Part shown: one piece after another, positions 5,681-10,659 of the stretch
Layout of the letters: the number at the start of each line of letters is the position of its first letter
How positions within the stretch are numbered: position 1 is the stretch's first letter
From: Chrysochromulina parva
Taxonomy: Eukaryota; Haptophyta; Prymnesiales; Chrysochromulinaceae
Direction: 5' to 3'
DNA: 10,659 nucleotides
NCBI GenBank assembly: GCA_002887195.1
Contig: PJAB01002067.1
Span: 1-10,659, forward strand
The notes under the pieces: generated by a model
Told to the model about the DNA's origin: nothing
The model's database searches: none
Seen by the model: only the letters and a program-made list of their open reading frames with translations
Program-made: the position numbers and the translations under genes

Positions 5681-8600
5681 GCTCCACCAAGAAGCCCGCG
5701 GCCTCGAGCTCCTCGTCTGTGTAGCACTCGATGCCCGACTTGCGCTTGTCCGCAATCTCCTTCTTGATCTTCTTGAGCTCAGCCTTCGAGGCGGGCTTCT
5801 TGGCCTTCTGCACCTTGATCTCGTTGCCCTGGCCGTCGATGTACGAGTCTGCCTGCTTCTCGAGCTTGGCAGCCTCTTTGTTGGCCGACTCGAGCCAGTC
5901 GTACGAGCCCTTGAGGTTCAGGGTGTGGTTCTCGAGGTGCCACACCTCAGGGCACACTTGGTCGACGAACTGCGCGTTGTGCGAGATGATCACAATGCCG
6001 CCCTCGTACGCGTTAATGGCCTCGGCCATTGCACCGAGCGAGTCGCGGTCGAGGTAGTTGGTCGGCTCGTCGAGGATGACAATGTGCGGAGTGTTCCACA
6101 TCGAGCCCGCGAGCACGACCTTGACCTTCTGGCCGCCCGACAGGGCACCCATGCGCGAGTGCGTCGCGAACTCGGCCTCGAGGCCGACGTCCGCGAGGTG
6201 CCCTTCGACCACCTTCTGGGTCAGGGGACGCACGAGCTGGGTCGCCTTGGCGGCGATGCGCTCGTCGCAGTGCTTGAGCAGCTTGACCCACACGGGCCCC
6301 GCCGCGACGAGCTTGGCGCGCGACACCCACGTGGTGAAGTTCATGTCGCCCACCCAGTTGATCTCGTACTCCTGCTCCTTGGACTTTTGCATCTGGCGAC
6401 GGCCGTCGGTGAAGCGGTTGAAGACGCGCTTCTCTTGCTTGATGACCTTGGCGCCGTTCTTGTCGACCGCCTCCACGTCGATGATGAACGGCTTCTTCAT
6501 CGCCTCCTCATCCTCGGGCGTGAGCTTCGTCGTGACCTTCTCCACACCCTCCTTATCCGAACCGTGCTCGTAGCGCCAGCGGATGTACTCGTTGGGGGTG
6601 AGGTCGAGGTGGTGCTCGATGTGGTGGAACGCGTGCTGCGCCACGTAGGCGACGCGCGCGTTCGGGTGCTTCCACACCTCGCCGGAGCCCTTGTCGGGCT
6701 CCAGCTCGCCCGTGAGCAGCTTGATCATCGTGGACTTGCCCGCACCGTTGGCGCCGATGCACGCGGCGCGTGTCGCGAGCGAGACACGCACTGTCACACC
6801 GGTAAGCTGCGCCTTGGGCGCGCCCGGGTACGTGAACGAGATGTTGGTCATCTTCATGATGTGCTTCCCCTTGGACGAGACGCCCTCGAGCATGCCCGGC
6901 GTCGGGAAGCGCATGTGGAATTTGGTCGCCTTGAGCTCGAAGTACGAGAGCAGCGCGGGCACGTGGTTCTCGGCCACGTAGCTCAGGTTGCCCTTGAACA
7001 TCTTCAGCTTCAGGTTCTCAATGTGGAGCACGTGCGTGCACACCTGATCGAGCACCTTGATGTCGTGCGACACGATGATGGAGGTCACGTGCGTGAGCGA
7101 CGTCAGGTAGTCGATGACCCACTTGACGTTGCCCGGGTCGAGGTGGTTGGTCGGCTCGTCGAGGAGCAGGATGTCGGCCTTCATGAGCATCGCACGCGTG
7201 AGCGCGACCTTCATGCGCCAGCCGCCCGAGAGGCGGCCGACCTGCTTCGTCAGGTCGGCGGCGGGCATCGTGCCGTCGGGGTTGGGAGTCGCGTCCTCGG
7301 CGAAGCCGACCGAGAGCAACTTCTCACGCGCCATCGCCTCCGTGACGCCATAGTGCTTGAGGCCAGCGTGGTTCGCGACAAAGTCGAGCACCGAGAGCTC
7401 CGAGAGGAGCTTGCCCGACCCGTCCTTGGCCTCGCCCTGCACGTCCGTCTCGACGAACATCGTGCGGAGCTCGGTCGGCGGGGGGAAACCCTCGACCTGC
7501 TGGTTGGCGATCGCGCGCATCAGAGAGGTCTTGCCCGAGTCGTTCTTGCCGCACAGGCCGTACCGGAAGCCACGCTTGAGCTTGAGCACAGTCTGATTGA
7601 GGAGTACCTTGTTGCCGTACGCGAGCGAGAACTGGCAATCGCACAGCTGCTCCGCATCGTCCACCTCCTCCTTCTCCTCTTCAATATGCACGTCCTTGGC
7701 GCACACCTCGAGCCAGCTCTTGACGACGCCCTCAATCTTGGCCGCCGGGAGCGTGAGCTTGAGGTGAGGCGTGAGGGCCGTCTTCCACAGCGCCTCGTCG
7801 AGCAGCTTGAGGTCGAGCATCGAGAGCGCGAGCCCGACGGCGTAGTTGGCCGTCGCCTCGTGGAGCTTGGCGCCGGCCGCCGCCGTGTTCAGGCTCGCAA
7901 GCACCTTGGCACGCTCGATGCGCGCCCAGATCGGCGCCTTTTTCGAGGTGAGCTCGAGCTGCGAGTACGCCTTCTCGCACACGTTGCGGCACTCGGGGTC
8001 TGACACCTCCTCCTTGGCGCGCTTGAGCTGCGGCAGCAGGATGGGCACAAAGGGCTCGATCTCGTACGGGTCGTCGACGAGCTTCGACATGTTCTCGACG
8101 ATGCGAGCGACCTGCCCAAATGAAGAAGGCGTGCGGGGCGAGCTCAGAGAAGAGAAGAGGGGCGGGCAAGAGCAAGCGAGCGAGCGAGCGGGGGCAACGA
8201 GCCGAGAGACCGCAGCGGCAACGCGGACGGCAGGAAATGTGCGCATGCCGTGCACCAACATGCACATGCCGCACGCCGCGCATGGACCGGCATTCGTGCC
8301 ATTTGGGACAGAGCATGCTCTCTTGGGCGGGGCCGCGGCGCACGTTGCGCTTGATGGAGGTCGTCGGCTCGTCCATGCCGCGCTTGAGGAGCGGGCACAT
8401 GATCGCGAGCGCCGAGCCCTCGATGTCCTGCACGAAGACGACACCCGCGAGCTTGTGCACGGTCTCGGCCACCTTTTCGGGCTCGAGGATACACTGGATG
8501 ATCTCGGGGATCGTGTCCTTGATGTCCTTGTTCTTGCACGTGGCTGCGCACGTCTGCATAGCCGCGGTGGCCTCCTCCTTCACCTGCGGCTTCACATCCC

Positions 8601-9111
8601 ACATCAGCGTCGAGAGCACCGGGATGATGTCGTTGATGCATCGCCCAGTCTGAGCCGGGAACGCCTTGGCGATCATGCCGATCAGCTGCGCGCGCCCTAG
8701 GTTGGTCTGCCACTTGCTCTCGTACTCAGCGAGGAGCATGGGCATGACGCTCTTCACGCCGTGCTCCGACAGCTTGGAGATGAGCGACTGCGCAAACTTG
8801 TCGGCCTCGAACGAGACGGGTTTCAACTTGTCGGCGAGAGCCTCGAGAGCGTCGGGGAGGAGAGGCACGAGCACCGACTCGGCCGCGTGCCCAAACTTGG
8901 CGTGCAGGGCGCAGAGGAAGCCAAGAGCTCCCGCGCGCCCGTTGGCCGCCTGCTTCGACTTGTCCGCGATCACCGCCTTGAGCGAGGCCAGCGTCGCGTC
9001 GATCTTCACGAGGTCAGCCTCGGAGAGCTTGTCCATGATGGCCTTGCACTCGGCCGCGCGGTCCTCTGGCGTGGAAGTCGCCAGGAGCTTGGTGGTGTCG
9101 ATGGTCGCCAT
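5676..9111 (-). CDS. EEF3: Translation elongation factor 3 (ABC-type ATPase), two exons
   Basis: Exon 1 is 9111-8344 (256 codons) and exon 2 is 8111-5676 (811 codons plus TAG), giving 1067 residues; yeast eEF3 has about 1044. In fungi eEF3 binds the 80S ribosome and uses ATP to help release deacylated tRNA from the E site; it acts in the cytosol. Residues 1 to about 315 are HEAT-like helical repeats and about 316-400 the four-helix region. ABC1 has Walker A GKNDSGKT (444-451), signature LSGGW (550-554) and Walker B LLLDEP (571-576). ABC2 has Walker A GANGAGKS (709-716), Q748 in AYVAQHAF, signature LSGGQ (913-917) and Walker B VILDEP (934-939). The long insert between ABC2 Walker A and signature (about 775-880, KEQEYEINW) is the chromodomain-like element diagnostic of eEF3. 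The tail is Lys-rich (KKPASKAELKKIKKEIADKR). The start is the ATG in AAGCACCATGG, matching the expected N-terminus. The gene could equally be named eEF3-like (eEF3L), the non-fungal branch. Codons are strongly G/C-ending, with Lys nearly always AAG, fitting high expression. Confidence 0.95.
8112..8343 (-). other. GT-AG intron in eEF3 (232 bp, phase 0)
   Basis: The donor is AAC|GTGCGC at 8344/8343 and the acceptor TTTGGGCAG|GTC at 8112/8111. Splicing joins ...TTSIKRN to VARIVENMSKL..., which restores the HEAT segment seen in fungal eEF3 (an IKR...IVDNM pattern). Both exon lengths are multiples of three. The 3' half, read on the minus strand, is pyrimidine-rich (CTCTTCTCTTCTC). No clear branch point is seen. 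Without splicing the exon 2 frame is open a further 111 codons and the exon 1 frame continues across the intron, so a naive gene call would split or frame-shift the gene. Confidence 0.92.
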
Positions 9112-9300
9112 GGTGCTTCTTGTTTGGGTGCGACTCTGCGTGCGCAGGCGGGTGTGCAGGCGCCCGTGAGTCAGATCGTAAGGCTGGTGTTGCTGCTGCT
9201 CCTGCTCTGTGCGCGCGCAAACGACATGGTTGTTCAGGCGGGCCGAATCGGCGCGCGAGCGGCCCAGCGACGCTGTGGCAGGGCTTCTGAGGCGCAGGCA

Positions 9301-9362
9301 CAGCTCCGCTCGGGCACCAGCGCGCGCGGCGCGCGCGCAGCTCCGCACAGGCACCAGCGCGC
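9301..9362. repeat. 25-bp near-perfect direct repeat in the eEF3 5' region
   Basis: 9301-9325 and 9338-9362 match at 23 of 25 bases (CAGCTCCGC...GGCACCAGCGCGC), separated by a CG/GC run. It is a short local duplication of 37-bp period within the probable 5' UTR. Confidence 0.75.
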
Positions 9363-9553
9363 AGGCGTGTAATGACGGGAGTATCCCCGGGTTCCGGGAG
9401 AAGAAAGGATATCGTGGGCCGCAGCGCGTTTGGCAAGGTACGGCGAGCGCTGGAGGTTGCGCGGCGCGCGGCGCAGGCCCGGGGCCACCTTGGGCCACGG
9501 ACTCCACGGAGCTGCGACCCCGAAAGAGTTCTTTCATCAATCAGCATCGCACC

Positions 9554-9561
9554 TTTTAATA
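9554..9561 (-). promoter_or_regulatory. Possible TATA-like element for eEF3
   Basis: On the minus strand the sequence reads AATATTAAAAGG, with TATTAAAA at 9561-9554. It sits about 440 bp upstream of the eEF3 ATG in the A/T-rich patch. If functional it would put the transcription start near 9525-9530, giving a 5' UTR of about 415 nt and excluding the in-frame ATG at 9537. This is based on sequence resemblance alone. Confidence 0.2.
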
Positions 9562-9903
9562 TTGCTTGATCGTCGGGGCCGATGTGATGAGGCGTCCAGG
9601 CCGACGAAAACAAGATCTCGCCTCGGTCTCGTCGGCACACTTTGACGAATTGTTTTTCGTTTTTGACGAAGCATGATGATGAAACACTCCAAATTTGGTC
9701 GTTAGTCTCGATGAGTCCATAAAATGAACAACTTTCGCTCGTCGACATAGCTCTGCGCACCGCGAGAACGCGCCGCCGGGAGGTCTCGAACGCCCCAACG
9801 AAACGCTACGTTCCCGGCCACTCTCCACTCAAAAACGCGCCTCTCACCCTAACTCTCACCCGAATAAATTCCCGTCGCCGTTGCCGCCGGCGTCAACGAC
9901 CTT

Positions 9904-10659
9904 TTAGTCGTCCTCTGCCGGCGGGTCCGCCGCTGGGGCAGGGGCCAGCGCTTTCGCCTCGGGAGCCTGCGCTTTCGCCTCGGCAAGCTCGGATTGGAGC
10001 TCTGTGCACCGCTTCTTGTACTCGTCGAGCTCGCTGGTGGCCGCGTCATACGACTCTAGCATCTCATCCTGTTGAGCAGAGAACTCGCTCTCCTTCTGCG
10101 CAAGCGCCGCCTGGTGCTCGCTTTCCTTGTGAGCCAGCGCCGCCGCCACGGCCGCCGCCACGGCCACTTCGGTCTCTGCCGCGTTCGCGCCCACAACGGA
10201 GGTGCTCGACACAGCGCTCGCCTTGGCAGCTTCCAGCTCGAGCCTGAGGGCGTCGGCCTGCGCCTTCGCTTCCGCCTCCGCCGCCTCCGCCTGCGCTGCG
10301 CGTTCGGTGGCCGCGCGTGCGTCGGCGTACGCTTGCGCCGTCGCGTCAGCCGAGGCGAGCTGCGCAGACTGCATTTGCTCGATGACCGCCTGGCGAGCGG
10401 CAGCCTCCGCTTCAGCTTGGTCTGCGCGCCGGTGGAGCGCCCTCAGCTCTTCTGCCGGCCCATCAGCCGCCTCCACCCTCCCCGCCGCCGCCGCCTCGGC
10501 CTCGGCCTTCGCCGCCGCGACCGCCGCGGCAGCCGACTCAGCCGCCTCCGCCTTGGCCGCCTCGACCGCCACCTCGATGGAAGCGGCCGCCTTGGCCTCG
10601 GCCGCCTCGATGGCTGCGCTCAGCGCGCCCTGTTGGTTGCCGAGGGCCTCCTCGCGCGC
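9904..10659 (-). CDS. Ala/Glu-rich coiled-coil protein, C-terminal part (runs off window)
   Basis: The frame is open from the right edge to TAA at 9906-9904, giving 251 codons. Its true start is outside the window; a GTG at 10572 should not be taken as the start because the frame and the family similarity continue upstream. The first residues, AREEALGNQQGALSAAIEAA, match AREEALGDQRGALRAAIEAA in the plus-strand coiled-coil protein (residues 161-180), so the two are paralogues. Then come about 140 residues of Ala/Glu/Lys helix, a short Ser/Thr break (SAVSSTSVVGANAAET), and a conventional coiled coil (QQDEMLESYDAATSELDEYK). The end is Pro/Ala-rich and acidic, finishing AEDD, in contrast to the KKKK end of the paralogue. 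A 15-bp direct repeat (GCGCTTTCGCCTCGG at 9948-9962 and 9969-9983) underlies the EAKA...EAKA stretch near the C-terminus. No enzymatic motif is visible; a structural role is a guess. Confidence 0.7.
   Translation of the reverse strand, partial: AREEALGNQQGALSAAIEAAEAKAAASIEVAVEAAKAEAAESAAAAVAAAKAEAEAAAAGRVEAADGPAEELRALHRRADQAEAEAAARQAVIEQMQSAQLASADATAQAYADARAATERAAQAEAAEAEAKAQADALRLELEAAKASAVSSTSVVGANAAETEVAVAAAVAAALAHKESEHQAALAQKESEFSAQQDEMLESYDAATSELDEYKKRCTELQSELAEAKAQAPEAKALAPAPAADPPAEDD
10600..10659 (-). repeat. Inverted partner of coiled-coil block 3897-3956
   Basis: The reverse complement of 10600-10659 aligns without gaps to 3897-3956 with 9 mismatches in 60 bases. Both encode the AREEALG(D/N)Q(R/Q)GAL(R/S)AAIEAA block. 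The match continues to the window edge, so the full extent is unknown. Confidence 0.85.

Larger units (their letters stand above)
9112..9903 (-). promoter_or_regulatory. eEF3 promoter and 5' UTR region, plus 3' flank of the right-hand gene
   Basis: This 792-bp stretch lies between the stop of the partial coiled-coil gene (9904-9906) and the eEF3 ATG. The part next to eEF3 (9112 to about 9540) is very GC-rich with CG/GC runs. The part from about 9545 to 9740 is markedly richer in A/T, including runs such as TTTTTCGTTTTT, the best candidate for a promoter or nucleosome-free zone. The eEF3 frame stays open upstream to an ATG at 9537, giving a 142-codon Arg/Ala/Pro-rich extension that I regard as UTR. 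A 9-mer CTCTCACCC is repeated at 9841-9849 and 9853-9861. Confidence 0.5.

Noticed and set aside
5173..5724. 183-codon plus-strand frame in the convergent region running into the eEF3 3' end
   Set aside because: It overlaps the eEF3 C-terminus on the other strand and has no recognisable composition or motif.
5925..8003. 692-codon open frame antisense to eEF3 (plus strand)
   Set aside because: It begins at GTG, is rich in Arg, Leu, Val, Asp and Glu as expected from the complement of G/C-ending codons, and has no recognisable domain. The minus strand carries a complete conserved eEF3, so the antisense opening is a codon-bias artefact.
7732..9540. 602-codon unspliced reading of eEF3 exon 1 through the intron
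   Set aside because: After residue N256 the conserved eEF3 sequence stops and the frame goes out of register with exon 2; GT-AG splicing restores the expected protein.
9841..9861. CCCTAA, resembling the telomere repeat
   Set aside because: Only one unit is present, inside a CTCTCACCC direct repeat, so there is no telomeric array.
10570..10572. GTG as start of the right-edge coiled-coil gene
   Set aside because: The frame continues without a stop to the window edge and the upstream residues match the paralogue, so the gene is truncated by the window rather than starting here.
1..10659. tRNA, rRNA, transposase or integrase signatures
   Set aside because: No cloverleaf-like block, ribosomal RNA motif, transposase motif or paired terminal inverted repeats with target duplications were seen on either strand by eye.

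Overview
The window looks like nuclear DNA of a GC-rich unicellular eukaryote, most likely a marine alga of haptophyte type (a pelagophyte or another GC-rich alga is possible). The reasons are strong GC bias with G/C-ending codons, a translation elongation factor 3 gene interrupted by a GT-AG spliceosomal intron, a Kozak-like start (AAGCACCATGG), large Ala/Glu-rich coiled-coil proteins, and no bacterial operon layout or Shine-Dalgarno sites. The lineage is inferred from composition and gene content, not from a search.

Layout, left to right. 1-408 is non-coding and holds diverged direct repeats. 409-3096 (-) is an intron-less 895-residue protein made of three successive S-adenosylmethionine-dependent methyltransferase domains: METTL24-like, FkbM-like, and a third class I domain of the type found in marine microbial and viral proteins. 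3097-3416 is a short divergent promoter region. 3417-5009 (+) is a 530-residue Ala/Glu/Lys coiled-coil protein built by internal duplication. 5010-5675 is a convergent 3'-flanking region with three hairpin-forming inverted repeats. 5676-9111 (-) is eukaryotic elongation factor 3 in two exons (1067 residues: HEAT repeats, four-helix region, two ABC ATPase domains, chromodomain insert). 9112-9903 is its promoter/5' UTR region plus the 3' flank of the next gene. 9904-10659 (-) is the C-terminal part of a second Ala/Glu-rich coiled-coil gene running off the right edge.

The two coiled-coil genes are related. A 20-residue block, and the 60 bp encoding it, is shared between 3897-3956 (+) and 10600-10659 (-), so eEF3 sits between two oppositely oriented members of one repeat-rich family. 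No shared pathway between the methyltransferase, coiled-coil and eEF3 genes can be read from the sequence; eukaryotic neighbours need not cooperate. The most unusual items are the triple methyltransferase fusion, the inverted coiled-coil paralogue pair, and the non-standard P-loop in the first ABC domain of eEF3.
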